Source: Planctomycetota bacterium
GTDB taxonomy: Bacteria > Planctomycetota > UBA1135 > GCA-002686595
Length of the DNA stretch: 64,000 nt
Direction of reading: 5' to 3'
NCBI GenBank assembly: GCA_028823345.1
Contig: JAPKBR010000006.1
Location: 1 to 64,000 of the forward strand
Each line of letters opens with the position of its first letter. Within the stretch, counting starts at the first letter, position 1. The notes beneath the pieces were generated by a model that saw only the letters and a list, made by a program, of their open reading frames with translations, did no database searches and had not been told where the DNA came from. This document shows, piece by piece, positions 9,107-18,004 of the stretch. The position numbers and the translations under genes were made by a program.

Positions 9107-10261
9107 TTAGTTGGAGTTCCCCGGGCTGAATCTTAGCTCCGTGCGGGGCAAGATCTCAGCTTCGAGGGCGGCCAGGGTTCCCGTGGCAATCGCTTCACGC
9201 ATGCGCTTCAAGAGCCCGTGGAAGAACCACAGGTTGTGGAGAGACAGGAGCGAGCCTGCCAGCATCTCGTTGGTCTTGCAGTAGTGCCGCAGGCTGCCCA
9301 CCGGAAACTCCGTGCAGGCGGGGCAGGGACACTCGGGATCGAGGGCCTCGGTGGAACGACTCCAGCCTTCGTTGCGCACATTGATTCGACCGCGGGAGGT
9401 ATAGACCTGGTGGTTGCGGCCGTGGCGAGTGGGGGTCACGCAATCGAACAGGTCTGCTCCCTGCTTTACCGCGTCAAAGAAATCCGTCGGGGTTCCAATA
9501 CCCATCAGGTAACGGGGGCGGTCCGGGGGCAGAAGGGGTACGGACATGGCAAAAGCCTTGCGTATGTGATCCCGGTCTTCTCCTACGCTGACTCCGCCCA
9601 CCGCAACACCCGGTAGGTCGTGGGCGCAGACCGCTTCCACACTCTTGGCTCGTAGGTCCTCGAAGACGCCCCCTTGCACGATACCGAAGAGTGCTTGGCC
9701 TCGATCGAGCCCGCCGTTGTTCTTCCACTGGCTGACGCAACGGTCCAGCCAGCGATGGGTGCGGTCCGTGGCGGCTTGCACTTGTTCGCGGTCGGTGGGA
9801 TCGGAGGGGCAGTGATCGAAGGCCATGATCACGTCCGCGCCCAAGTCCCGCTGCACATCCATCACGATCTCGGGGGTGAAGCGTACTTTGGACCCGTCGA
9901 TGATCGAGCGGAAAGTGACTCCGTCTTCGTTGATCTGGGTCAGATCCGCCATGGAGAAAACCTGGTAGCCGCCAGAATCCGTCAGGATCGGTCCGTCCCA
10001 ACCCATGAAACTGTGCAGGCCCCCCAGGTCGCGGACCGCCTCTGGTCCCGGGCGCAGGAATAGGTGCAGGGTGTTGGCCAGGATCATGCTGGAGCCTGAT
10101 GCCTTGAGGTCACGGGGCAGGACGCCCTTGACCGTCCCACGGGTACCCACGGGCATGAATGCCGGGGTTTGAATCGAGCCGTGGGGCGTGTTGAAGACTC
10201 CGCTGCGGGCCCCGCTGCTGGGGCAGTTGGCGTCGATTTGGAATGAAAAGGGAGCGCTCAT
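9107..10261 (-). CDS. tgt: Queuine tRNA-ribosyltransferase
   Basis: This 384-residue enzyme exchanges G34 of GUN-anticodon tRNAs for the queuosine precursor preQ1. LTDSGGYQVFS carries the catalytic Asp (about D95), DCVTPTRHGRN carries the nucleophile (about D273), and the zinc site is CPCPAC followed by a downstream His in LLSLHNLWFFHG. FDHCPSDPTDRE is also family-typical. I use the ATG at 10261 rather than a TTG three codons upstream. It lies 54 bases after the SpoIID-like gene and is probably the third gene of a ruvB-spoIID-tgt transcript. No other queuosine gene is in the window. Confidence 0.96.
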   Translation of the reverse strand: MSAPFSFQIDANCPSSGARSGVFNTPHGSIQTPAFMPVGTRGTVKGVLPRDLKASGSSMILANTLHLFLRPGPEAVRDLGGLHSFMGWDGPILTDSGGYQVFSMADLTQINEDGVTFRSIIDGSKVRFTPEIVMDVQRDLGADVIMAFDHCPSDPTDREQVQAATDRTHRWLDRCVSQWKNNGGLDRGQALFGIVQGGVFEDLRAKSVEAVCAHDLPGVAVGGVSVGEDRDHIRKAFAMSVPLLPPDRPRYLMGIGTPTDFFDAVKQGADLFDCVTPTRHGRNHQVYTSRGRINVRNEGWSRSTEALDPECPCPACTEFPVGSLRHYCKTNEMLAGSLLSLHNLWFFHGLLKRMREAIATGTLAALEAEILPRTELRFSPGNSN

Positions 10262-10315
10262 GGGGGCCAAGATAACGACCGAAGAGTGCCTTTGGGCTCT
10301 TCCCCTTGGGCAACT

Positions 10316-11578
10316 TCAGGGCCGGGAAGGCAATCCGAGGTCGCGCAGTTCTGTGCCAGGATAGGCCCAGGCCAAAATGCGTCGGGCATCCCAACCGAGC
10401 TGGGCCGCATCCCGCGCCCCCTCTTGGCAAAGGCCCACACCGTGTCCGTGACCGAGGCCCTCAAGCTGCAACCCGGCTTCGATGGGATCTCCCGCGTGGG
10501 GCCAACTGGACACAATCCTGGTACTGCGTAGGCGCCCGTGACCAAGCTCTGCTCGCAGTGCGCCCGCCGGGATTTCCTTTTGCCCTCGGTCGCCCACTAA
10601 GACGACACTCAGCCACCGTCCGCTTGGATCTAGCTGGCCCAGTTCATAGCGCAACAACTGGGAGCCGATGCCAAGGTTGCTGGCAAGGGTGCGCAGGTCT
10701 GCTCTTGAAAAAGTCACTTGCCAGCGAAGGGGCCCCCGTGGGTCGCTCGGGTCTTCTTTTTCTGCGCGGGTTTGGCAACCGGCGCAGGGCGCACCCTCAA
10801 GGTTTTGTTCGGCGCTGATAGGGGAGGGGAATACTTGGGTAAGGCTTGCCGTGTGCCCGCCGCAGGATGCGCTGTAGCGTGCGGCTAGGGGCTGTCCTTC
10901 TAGGAATAGAACTTGGCCTTCGGTGCGGCTTACTGCCCTGTGTAAGCGGCGTGCTGCGGAGCGCGAACCGGCGTTGCTGTCGGGTTCGAATGCGCCCCGG
11001 TAAGCTTGATCTTGGGTGCTCCCTTCGAGGGTTGCCAGGCTTGGGTCGCTCAGTCTCCGGCGGCGCTTGAGCAGAGTTCCGAGGGCATAGCTGCGGGCGG
11101 CAATTGCTTGGGCTTCGAGCTCGGCGGGTTGCGCGGACCAAAGGGAAATTTCGGCGGCAACAACGCCCTCGATGTAGGCCGCAATGGGCAGCTGGAGGGT
11201 GACCTTGAGTCCTCCCATGGGGTGCGGTTCGATCAACGCCTCGCCCCGGTGCAGGACTCCAAGAATGCGCACTCCGGTGGGGCCCCGAAAGGACAAAGAG
11301 GGGGCTTCACGGGTGCCGTCTGAGATGAGATCTCCCCGGCGCGAAATTCTTCGCAGGCCTGCCTCAGAGGCGATTTCCAAGGTTTCTGCCCGGTCGTGCT
11401 GGGGCAGGTGGACACGCACCTCCGCAAGGATGGCCGCAAAGTGTGGGCTTGAGGCTGCGGCCTCCACGGGCTGAGCCCGGAATGGTCTTTCTTTGGGTGC
11501 CGCGCAGGCACCGAGCAGCAGGAGGGGCAGCAGCCAGGCGGTTTTACCCGCAGCGGCCCGGCCGGGGGGCGCGCTCAA
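10316..11578 (-). CDS. SpoIID/LytB-domain lipoprotein
   Basis: This 420-residue protein starts at a TTG that overlaps the ruvB stop by four bases. Its signal peptide ends in a lipobox (LLLLGAC), so it is probably lipidated. The body has the SpoIID features PIAAYIEGVVAAE, EAQAIAARSYALG, YSASCGGHTASLTQVF and GLGHGHGVGLCQEGA. SpoIID is a lytic transglycosylase that cleaves denuded glycan strands during Bacillus sporulation. In non-sporulating Gram-negatives, relatives probably remodel septal or lateral peptidoglycan. The YIEGVVAAE Glu would be the catalytic candidate. Confidence in the family is high; the exact substrate is inferred. Confidence 0.9.
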   Translation of the reverse strand: MSAPPGRAAAGKTAWLLPLLLLGACAAPKERPFRAQPVEAAASSPHFAAILAEVRVHLPQHDRAETLEIASEAGLRRISRRGDLISDGTREAPSLSFRGPTGVRILGVLHRGEALIEPHPMGGLKVTLQLPIAAYIEGVVAAEISLWSAQPAELEAQAIAARSYALGTLLKRRRRLSDPSLATLEGSTQDQAYRGAFEPDSNAGSRSAARRLHRAVSRTEGQVLFLEGQPLAARYSASCGGHTASLTQVFPSPISAEQNLEGAPCAGCQTRAEKEDPSDPRGPLRWQVTFSRADLRTLASNLGIGSQLLRYELGQLDPSGRWLSVVLVGDRGQKEIPAGALRAELGHGRLRSTRIVSSWPHAGDPIEAGLQLEGLGHGHGVGLCQEGARDAAQLGWDARRILAWAYPGTELRDLGLPSRP

Positions 11579-12618
11579 TCGAAGAGGCTCCTTGACCCGT
11601 CTTCGCCGGGGGCGCGCACACCGAGCAACTGGGCTCCGGCGGGGGAGAGCATGCGCCCCCGGGGAGTCTTGCGGAGTAGGCCCGAGCGCAACAGGTGCGG
11701 TTCGTACACATCTTCGAGGGTGTCCTCTGATTCACTCACCACCGCCGCGATGGTTTTGAGGGCTAAGGGGCCGCCGCCATTTTCCGCGAGACAACGCAGG
11801 ATGCGACGGTCCATTTCCTCGAGGCCGTTCTCGTCGATGCCGAGGCGGGTTAGGGACTCTCGGGTAAGAGATTCGTCCACCGGCGAGGTGCCCCGAACCT
11901 GTGCCAGGTCCCGCGTGCGTCGCAGCAAGCGTCCCACGATGCGCGGTGTGCCTCGACTGCGCTCGGCCAAGAGCTGTGCGCTAGTGCTAGTTAGTTCTAC
12001 ACCTAAGAGTCCGGCGAGGCGTTCGACGATGGTGACTAGGTCCTCGACCGGGTACGGGTCGAGACGATGGAGTAAGCCAAAGCGCGCCCGGAATGGCGCG
12101 GTGAGCAATCCCTCACGGGTTGTTGCGCCCACCAGAGTGAAGGGTTCCAAACGCAGGGTGACCATGCGCGCATGGGGGCCCGAGTCCAAGGTTAGATCCA
12201 CCTGACCATCCTCCATGGCGGTATAGAGATATTCCTCCACCGCCTTGGGCACCCGGTGCACTTCGTCGATGAAGAACACGTCGCCTGCTTCCAGTTGGGT
12301 CAAGAGGCCCACTAGGTCCCGGGGTTTTTCCAGGGCCGGGCCGCTGGTGGAAATCAAACGGGTGGAGAGTTCCGTGGCCACGATGCGGGCCAAGCTGGTC
12401 TTGCCAAGTCCCGGGGGGCCGGAAAAAAGCACGTGGTCCGGTGCCTCGCCCCGCTGGCGGGCAGCGGTCAAGGTGATCTGGAGATCCTCCACCACCCGGC
12501 GCTGGCCTACGAATTCCCCGAGGGAGGTGGGGCGCAGGTTGACCTCGAGGTTCCCCTCGCCTTGTTCTTCCTGCGAGGCCTCGAGGGCCTCCGGGTCGAA
12601 AATGTGTTCCCCCTCCAT
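11575..12618 (-). CDS. ruvB: Holliday junction branch-migration ATPase RuvB
   Basis: This 347-residue AAA+ motor drives Holliday junction branch migration with RuvA. It has VGQ near residue 39, Walker A GPPGLGKTS at 67-75, Walker B FFIDEVHR around 115-122, and sensor GATTREGLL near 164-172. The C-terminal winged-helix part contains TPRIVGRLLRRTRD. The length is normal for RuvB. The gene starts at the ATG at 12618 and is the first of the minus-strand group ruvB-spoIID-tgt. ruvA and ruvC are not adjacent, unlike in many bacteria. Confidence 0.97.
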   Translation of the reverse strand: MEGEHIFDPEALEASQEEQGEGNLEVNLRPTSLGEFVGQRRVVEDLQITLTAARQRGEAPDHVLFSGPPGLGKTSLARIVATELSTRLISTSGPALEKPRDLVGLLTQLEAGDVFFIDEVHRVPKAVEEYLYTAMEDGQVDLTLDSGPHARMVTLRLEPFTLVGATTREGLLTAPFRARFGLLHRLDPYPVEDLVTIVERLAGLLGVELTSTSAQLLAERSRGTPRIVGRLLRRTRDLAQVRGTSPVDESLTRESLTRLGIDENGLEEMDRRILRCLAENGGGPLALKTIAAVVSESEDTLEDVYEPHLLRSGLLRKTPRGRMLSPAGAQLLGVRAPGEDGSRSLFD

Positions 12619-13154
12619 GACTGCTCACAGGGTAGGCACCCGCCGCCCAGATACCAATGCCCAGGATTTGGATCCCGTGGTGGTGGGGGATCTTTGGCGG
12701 GCAACTGTGCGAGACCGCACCCTCCTGGTGGGCGCGATGGCCCATTCGTGCCTCTAGGGCTCGATTTTCCTTGCATGAAACCATAACCAGGGGATCTGGG
12801 GGCACTAGGGCCCCGTCGAGGGGGCCCTCCCCCGGTGGCACAGGAGTTGCCTTTCCACTAACCCATGTTCGGCTTTCTGACAACCCGAGGGCACCAACCC
12901 CTCGCGTCATGCGCCTCCTGACGCTATTCTTTCGGACCCAGACGGGACTCGAGCGATCTCCGCTCGGATCCAGCCCGGGTCTTACCCCCAGGCCTCTCCT
13001 CAATCTGCCCGGCCACACGCGCCCCCCAGAGCCCAAAACCAATGTCCCAATCGGTGGATGTGCCGCGCTTGCGGTTCCTTCCATCTCCCCCCGGGACTTC
13101 TTCACACCAGCCTGTCCGAGCGGCTCAATCGCTCGGCATGACCGTTTGATACCT
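12619..13154. other. Intergenic region with two GC-rich hairpins
   Basis: These 536 bases between divergent ruvB and the large lipoprotein gene hold no convincing gene. An open plus-strand frame from 12657 exists, but its composition is unlike a protein and the real signal peptide begins at 13155. Two perfect hairpins are visible: AGGGCCCC pairing with GGGGCCCT at 12807-12828, and CCGAGCG pairing with CGCTCGG at 13116-13136, just 18 bases before the ATG. The second would lie in the 5' leader of the lipoprotein mRNA. I see no recognisable riboswitch or tRNA. Confidence 0.6.
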
Positions 13155-16100
13155 ATGAATTTCACAAACCTCCGAACCGCTGCACCCCTTGCCCTCTTGG
13201 CCATCGGCCTCTCCGGGTGCAATCAGGAAATCGCCTCCACTGACGGCGAAGTGACATCCAACTTAATGGTCTTGCAAGAGGCAGCCAACGGCTTCGGCCA
13301 ATTGGTGCCCCACACCATTCGCAAGCTGGACGCAGCCGGGCAGCCCACGGCGCAGGTGGTCAACATTCGAACCCTCGATGACTTGTCCGACAACGTGTCC
13401 CTCGGAAACCCCGTGCGACCCGTGCCCAAGTTCCCGGTCACCGCGATCTTGCCCACCGGTGCCCCTGGCAACCACTTCATCTACGCATCCTTTTCCCAGC
13501 CGATCGCTCTGGGTTCGGTGCTCTCCGCGAGTCCCGGTTCCCTGGCTAATTCGGGTTTCACCGGTGCGGTAGTTGTGCTGAGCATGGACCCGTTGACTGG
13601 AGAAGCCCTTCCGATTCCCGGGCGCGCGTTCATCAACGGCTACACCTACGCGGGACCCACCGGCGGCAGTCCTCCCCAGTTGACCCTTCAGCGTTGGATT
13701 GAGCCCAACTCTGCTGGCCAACCGGTAGTGGTGGATCCCAAAGGTCAGGGCTTCCCCGGCACCGACACGGGATTCAACGGCGCCGAGCGTTTGGTTGGTT
13801 CCAACGTGGTCGTCTTCATTCCCGATGCGGATGATGATTTGACCACCTACGAGACCTTCCCCGAGGGCGTTCAGATCCGCATGGAGATCACCGCCGGAGT
13901 GATCAGCACCGTGGGCCGTCCCCTCGAACACCATGTCTTGGCATGCACCACCGTGGGCGAGGACACCCTCGGCCCCGAAGTGATTTCCAGCCCCCCGCCC
14001 CAGAACTCCCCGGCCATCATCCCTGGCAGTGGAGACCTGAATGTGGACCCCCTGACCACGATTCGCATCAGTTTCACCGAGCCCGTCCAGCCCCTTTCCG
14101 TGGGCGCTGTAGTCGGCCAAGGTCCGCCGAGCACCTCCTCGCTGGTCAAGATCCAGTTCGGTCCCTCTGCCACTCGTACGGACATGCCCTTCACCGTGGA
14201 GCCGGTCAGTATCTTTGACTTCTCCACCATGCGCTTGAACCCGGGCTTCAACTTCCCCGGCTCGGGACCTCTGTTCAACAACTGCAACACGTTTGCAACG
14301 GTGGACATCATCATGAACGCGGCGCAGCTGCGCGACCTGGCTCAGAACCCCGATCCCACCCAGCCCGGTGCGACCATTGCGAACACGAACCTCTTGGCCG
14401 CAGCCACGTTCTTCACCACCGGCGAAGGCCCGGGCCTGGTGAATGCACCGGTGATGCCTGACACGATCCTGTTAGGTCGAAGTGGTTCCACCCCCGGCAT
14501 CAGTGTGCTTGACCTGAACGGTTTTGGGCAGTCCACCGGAAACCCGAGCTACGTGCTCGATACGCCTCTCGATGGCGATACCAAATTCATCTACAACCCG
14601 AACCTGCGGGTCCACACGGGTTTGCGCCCGTCCCTGCTGGAAGGTACCTGCACCATCGATGGCGGTTCTGCGGGGGTTTTCACCTTGACCCGCGACAGTT
14701 CCCTCAACGACCTCTTGGTCCGCGCACCACTGTTGGCCAATGTCTCTGACATGATGCTTGGCTGGGCCTTGGACGTGACCTTCAACAACGCCCAGTTCCC
14801 CTTCGGCTGCCAAGCAAGCGGTGGCGACCTGTGTACCCTGGACGGTCTCAAGCAGATCGCGCCAGTGGCCACCGGAGCCAACACTCTCGGCCCCGCAGCG
14901 CCCAACCAATTCGGCAGCATCCTGATTGGCGCACCGAACATCATTTCGTGGGCACCGCACCCCAACCCCCCGCCCCTGTCGTTCCCGCCCCTGTGCGTGT
15001 CGCCCTATTTGGCGGCAAAGGAACCCACCTCCATTGACCACAATGCGAACCAGGGTGGTACGGATCCCAAGCAGAACCTGCTCGGCCCGGGTAACCCCTT
15101 CGGAACGCCCCTGAACCCAGTACCCGAGCCCCCGAGCGGTCTTTTGACTCAGGAGCAAAACGGTTGGTTCATTGGCCCGAGTACGGGTCAGATTCAGGTG
15201 ACCTCTTGTTTGCCCTACCAGATCCGTCAGCAGATTGGCCACTACCTGTATGTGCTGGACCGTCAGCGCCGCGAGGTGACCGTGATCAACTCGAACCGCA
15301 TGACTGTGGTGGATCGGATTGAGGTCGCGGACCCGACGTCCTTGGCTATGGGTCCGAACCTGGACTTCCTCGCAATCTCGAACCAGTCCGCCGACACGGT
15401 TTCCTTCGTGGACATCAACCCGAACTCCTCGACTTTCCACCAAGTGGTCAAGACCACGGTTGTGGGTCAGGGACCGCGCGGCTTGGCTTGGGAGCCCGGC
15501 AACGAGGACCTCCTGGTTTGCAACGAAGTGGACAGCACCCTGTCTCTGATTTCGGCCTTCTCCCTGGAAGTCCGGCGTGAGGTTGGTGCCCAGTTGAACG
15601 AGCCGTTCGAGTTGTGCGTGTTCCCCCGTCAGTTGGGCTTCGGTTTCAACCGCGGCGTGTACTTTTCATACATCCTGAACCGTAACGGCACGGTCGCAAT
15701 CTTTGAGTCTGGTCCCAACGGGGTCAACGGCTGGGGCTTTGACGACGTGGTGGGTGTGTCACCTTTCATCTTCAAGAACCCGAAGACAATCCGGCCTGAC
15801 CCTCTGAACTTGCAGAGTGCCGCCTGGGTTGTGCACGAGGGCCCCTTCACCGCTGGTGTTGCTGGCCCCGAGGGCGAAGGCGCTGTCTCCCTGTTGTGGG
15901 TCGAGAGTGCTTTGGGTGGACAGATTCCTCTGGGCACCAACTTCACCAACCCCACGATCCGATCCATGGAGATGGCGATTCAGGTGTCGGTAGGCGAAGA
16001 CCGCCTTTCCGGCGTGCCGGTGGACATCGCCTTTGACAACCTGCGGAACCTGGGTGGACTGCCCCAAGTGACCACCACCTTCAGCTCTGGAGCTGGTAGC

Positions 16101-16331
16101 CCCCAGAACGGCAAGGGCTTGATCCGAACCGCTGGAGGAGTCGTGAATGTAAACGAAGCCCAGTTTGCCTTTGTCGCCGTTCCCAACTCCGCCAATGGCT
16201 CGGGCGTGTTGGATGTGCTTGAGATCGGTGCGGCTGGTGTTCCCCTGCGGGACGCCAACCCTTACCTAGAGGGTGTTCAGTCGATTGCGGCAGCCCAGGT
16301 GACCGTGGCCGCGGACTACTGGCGTCAGTAG
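13155..16331 (+). CDS. Large lipoprotein with Ig-like and beta-propeller regions
   Basis: I start this at the ATG at 13155 because it gives a lipoprotein signal, MNFTNLRTAAPLALLAIGLS, followed by the lipobox Cys; no clear Shine-Dalgarno precedes it. The 1058-residue protein has an Ig-like segment around residues 300-350 (SPPPQNSPAI to IRISFTEPVQPL). From about residue 690 it has YVTN-type beta-propeller blades such as YLYVLDRQRREVTVINSNRM and FLAISNQSADTVSFVDIN. The extreme Pro/Asn/Gly content and lack of catalytic motifs suggest an outer-membrane-anchored structural or binding protein. It is monocistronic, followed by a hairpin at 16379-16412. Confidence 0.75.
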   Translation: MNFTNLRTAAPLALLAIGLSGCNQEIASTDGEVTSNLMVLQEAANGFGQLVPHTIRKLDAAGQPTAQVVNIRTLDDLSDNVSLGNPVRPVPKFPVTAILPTGAPGNHFIYASFSQPIALGSVLSASPGSLANSGFTGAVVVLSMDPLTGEALPIPGRAFINGYTYAGPTGGSPPQLTLQRWIEPNSAGQPVVVDPKGQGFPGTDTGFNGAERLVGSNVVVFIPDADDDLTTYETFPEGVQIRMEITAGVISTVGRPLEHHVLACTTVGEDTLGPEVISSPPPQNSPAIIPGSGDLNVDPLTTIRISFTEPVQPLSVGAVVGQGPPSTSSLVKIQFGPSATRTDMPFTVEPVSIFDFSTMRLNPGFNFPGSGPLFNNCNTFATVDIIMNAAQLRDLAQNPDPTQPGATIANTNLLAAATFFTTGEGPGLVNAPVMPDTILLGRSGSTPGISVLDLNGFGQSTGNPSYVLDTPLDGDTKFIYNPNLRVHTGLRPSLLEGTCTIDGGSAGVFTLTRDSSLNDLLVRAPLLANVSDMMLGWALDVTFNNAQFPFGCQASGGDLCTLDGLKQIAPVATGANTLGPAAPNQFGSILIGAPNIISWAPHPNPPPLSFPPLCVSPYLAAKEPTSIDHNANQGGTDPKQNLLGPGNPFGTPLNPVPEPPSGLLTQEQNGWFIGPSTGQIQVTSCLPYQIRQQIGHYLYVLDRQRREVTVINSNRMTVVDRIEVADPTSLAMGPNLDFLAISNQSADTVSFVDINPNSSTFHQVVKTTVVGQGPRGLAWEPGNEDLLVCNEVDSTLSLISAFSLEVRREVGAQLNEPFELCVFPRQLGFGFNRGVYFSYILNRNGTVAIFESGPNGVNGWGFDDVVGVSPFIFKNPKTIRPDPLNLQSAAWVVHEGPFTAGVAGPEGEGAVSLLWVESALGGQIPLGTNFTNPTIRSMEMAIQVSVGEDRLSGVPVDIAFDNLRNLGGLPQVTTTFSSGAGSPQNGKGLIRTAGGVVNVNEAQFAFVAVPNSANGSGVLDVLEIGAAGVPLRDANPYLEGVQSIAAAQVTVAADYWRQ

Positions 16332-16378
16332 GAACGAGATTTGAGCGGACCCCCGTCTCTGGGGTGCGCTGAACGGGG

Positions 16379-16412
16379 GGAAGGCCGCGCCGCCCTGGCG
16401 ACGCGGCCTTCC
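16379..16412 (+). terminator. Strong hairpin after the large lipoprotein gene
   Basis: GGAAGGCCGCG pairs perfectly with CGCGGCCTTCC around a 12-base loop, giving an 11-bp stem 48 bases after the lipoprotein stop. No run of T follows, so it is a weak match to an intrinsic terminator; a role in transcript-end stability is equally possible. Confidence 0.55.
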
Positions 16413-16414
16413 GT

Positions 16415-16450
16415 GTTGATTGCCGTCCCGGAGTTGATTGCCGTCCCGGA
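16415..16450 (+). repeat. Perfect 18-bp tandem duplication
   Basis: The unit GTTGATTGCCGTCCCGGA occurs twice head to tail without a mismatch. It starts two bases after the hairpin at 16379-16412 and ends about 40 bases before the earliest possible ubiE ATG, so it sits in the ubiE upstream region. It could be a recent replication slip or a pair of protein-binding sites. Confidence 0.85.
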
Positions 16451-16541
16451 CCTGAGGAAATTGGGAAACTCGGGCGCTTCTAGGGAGCAAATGCTCATCC
16501 CCCTCCAACGCTCCTCTTATCCTGTGGCTCGGACCCTTCCC

Positions 16542-17330
16542 ATGCCTGATCCCACGGCCGTGCGCTCCATGTTTGCCCGTATCTCGGGCACCTACGACCT
16601 CCTGAACCGGGGGCTTTCCATGGGTGTGGACCAGCGCTGGCGGCGGGCGGCCCTGGGGCTTGTTGCCCAAGGGGAGAGTCTCGCGGGCCAAACCATCGTG
16701 GATGTGTGCACGGGCACCGGGGACCTGGCTTTGCTCGCGGCGCGCGCTGGGGCTCAGGTGGTGGGGCTGGACTTCACGCGAGAGATGGTGGCCCATGCTC
16801 CGCGTAAGGCGATCAAGCAGGCCAGGAAAACCTCTACGGGGCCATCGGTTTTTTTGCACGGGGATGCCCAAGCATTACCCCTTGCCAGCAATCACGCCCA
16901 CGGGGCCACCGTTGCTTTTGGCATCCGGAACACCTCCGATCGCATCCAAACCCTGCGCGAGATGGCACGAGTGGTGAAGCCTGGGGGAAGAGTCGTAGTG
17001 TTGGAGTTCAGTACGCCTCGCTCACGTCTTTTTGGCGCCCTGTACAGGGGTTACTTCACCCGGGTATTGCCCCGAGTGGGGGGCATGGTGTCCGGTGATG
17101 CGGATGCCTACAGTTATCTGCCGCGCACGGTCCTGGCTTGGCCCAGCCCGGACGAATTCCAGGCAGAGTTCGAAGCCCTGGGCCTAGTGGCCTGCGGCCA
17201 CCGAAGGTTGACCGGAGGAATCGCCTGCTTGCACTATGGAACTGTGGCAGGGACGCCGAGTGTTGCAGCCCCTGAAGCGGCGGCCTCTTTGGTTGATTCT
17301 TCCGCATCGAAAGAGGTGCTTTGCCCATGA
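16542..17330 (+). CDS. ubiE: UbiE/MenG quinone C-methyltransferase
   Basis: This 262-residue SAM-dependent enzyme starts MPDPTAVRSMFARISGTYDL, matching the UbiE N-terminus; an in-frame ATG at 16491 would add 17 residues. The SAM site is VDVCTGTGDLALLAA at about 53-67, followed by GLDFTREMV and a GGRVVVLEFSTP segment typical of UbiE. It methylates demethylmenaquinone (or the ubiquinone precursor) in the last steps of quinone synthesis. The stop overlaps the ubiX ATG by four bases, so these genes are translationally coupled. The C-terminal 30 residues are Ala/Ser-rich and look like an unstructured tail. Confidence 0.93.
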   Translation: MPDPTAVRSMFARISGTYDLLNRGLSMGVDQRWRRAALGLVAQGESLAGQTIVDVCTGTGDLALLAARAGAQVVGLDFTREMVAHAPRKAIKQARKTSTGPSVFLHGDAQALPLASNHAHGATVAFGIRNTSDRIQTLREMARVVKPGGRVVVLEFSTPRSRLFGALYRGYFTRVLPRVGGMVSGDADAYSYLPRTVLAWPSPDEFQAEFEALGLVACGHRRLTGGIACLHYGTVAGTPSVAAPEAAASLVDSSASKEVLCP

Positions 17331-18004
17331 GTCGCTTCTTCGTGGGTATCACCGGCGCCAGTGGGCATATATACGCGGAGGCCCTCTTGCGAGGTTTGAC
17401 CGCCCAAGGACATCAGGTGGATTTGGCTGCGACTCCGGCGGGTTGCTTGGTCCTGCGCCATGAACTTGGTGTGGAAGCGGGGCAGGCGGGCGAATTGCTC
17501 GCTGAAGCCCTTCCTGGCTGGCTTGGAGAAGAATGCGCCAGCCAGATCCGCGCGTTTCCTTCTTCCGCCGTTGGGGCACCCCCTTCCTCGGGAACAGCCC
17601 TCACCGGCGCGGCGATCATCTGCCCCTGCAGTATGGGCACCTTGGGCCGGGTGCGCGCCGGGTACAGCTCGAATCTGGTGGAGCGCGTGGCGGATGTGGC
17701 CCTTAAGGAAGGTCGGCCGTTGGTGCTCATTCCACGGGAGACTCCCCTTTCGGTGATCCACCTGGAGAACATGCTGGACCTCACGCGTATGGGTGCGATT
17801 TGTCTGCCCGCCATGCCCGGGTTTTACCACCACCCCAACTCCATCGAGGATCTGGTGAATTTTGTGGTGGGTAAGATCTTTGATCGTCTGGGGATTGAGT
17901 CGCAATCGGGTGCGCGTTGGACTGGGCTGGCGGACCCGCCGGAGGAAACTCTCGAAAGCCCGCCGGGGATCAGCGCGGCAGGCGAAACCGAGGGGGCCCC
18001 ATGA
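17327..18004 (+). CDS. ubiX: Flavin prenyltransferase UbiX
   Basis: This 225-residue protein makes prenylated FMN, the cofactor of UbiD-type decarboxylases. Visible features are GITGASGHIYAEALL (flavin-binding), CPCSMGTLGRVRAGYSSNLV, and the C-terminal segment LIPRETPLSVIHLENMLDL followed by AMPGFYHHPNSIEDLV, all family-typical. The ATG at 17327 overlaps the ubiE stop (ATGA), with GAGGTG about eight bases upstream. The last 30 residues extend beyond the usual end and may be disordered. Its UbiD partner is not in the window. Confidence 0.95.
   Translation: MSRFFVGITGASGHIYAEALLRGLTAQGHQVDLAATPAGCLVLRHELGVEAGQAGELLAEALPGWLGEECASQIRAFPSSAVGAPPSSGTALTGAAIICPCSMGTLGRVRAGYSSNLVERVADVALKEGRPLVLIPRETPLSVIHLENMLDLTRMGAICLPAMPGFYHHPNSIEDLVNFVVGKIFDRLGIESQSGARWTGLADPPEETLESPPGISAAGETEGAP

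Noticed and set aside
12657-13154. Upstream extension of the large lipoprotein frame by 166 codons
   Set aside because: The signal peptide and lipobox begin at 13155, and the extension has a low-complexity Pro/Arg/Ser composition that looks noncoding.
12113-13222. 369-codon minus-strand frame overlapping ruvB
   Set aside because: It is in a different frame from ruvB, with Arg/Gly/Pro-rich composition typical of GC-rich shadow frames; no motif is visible.
13263-15443. Two long minus-strand frames inside the lipoprotein gene
   Set aside because: They are His/Gly/Arg-rich antisense shadows of a coherent plus-strand gene with a signal peptide.
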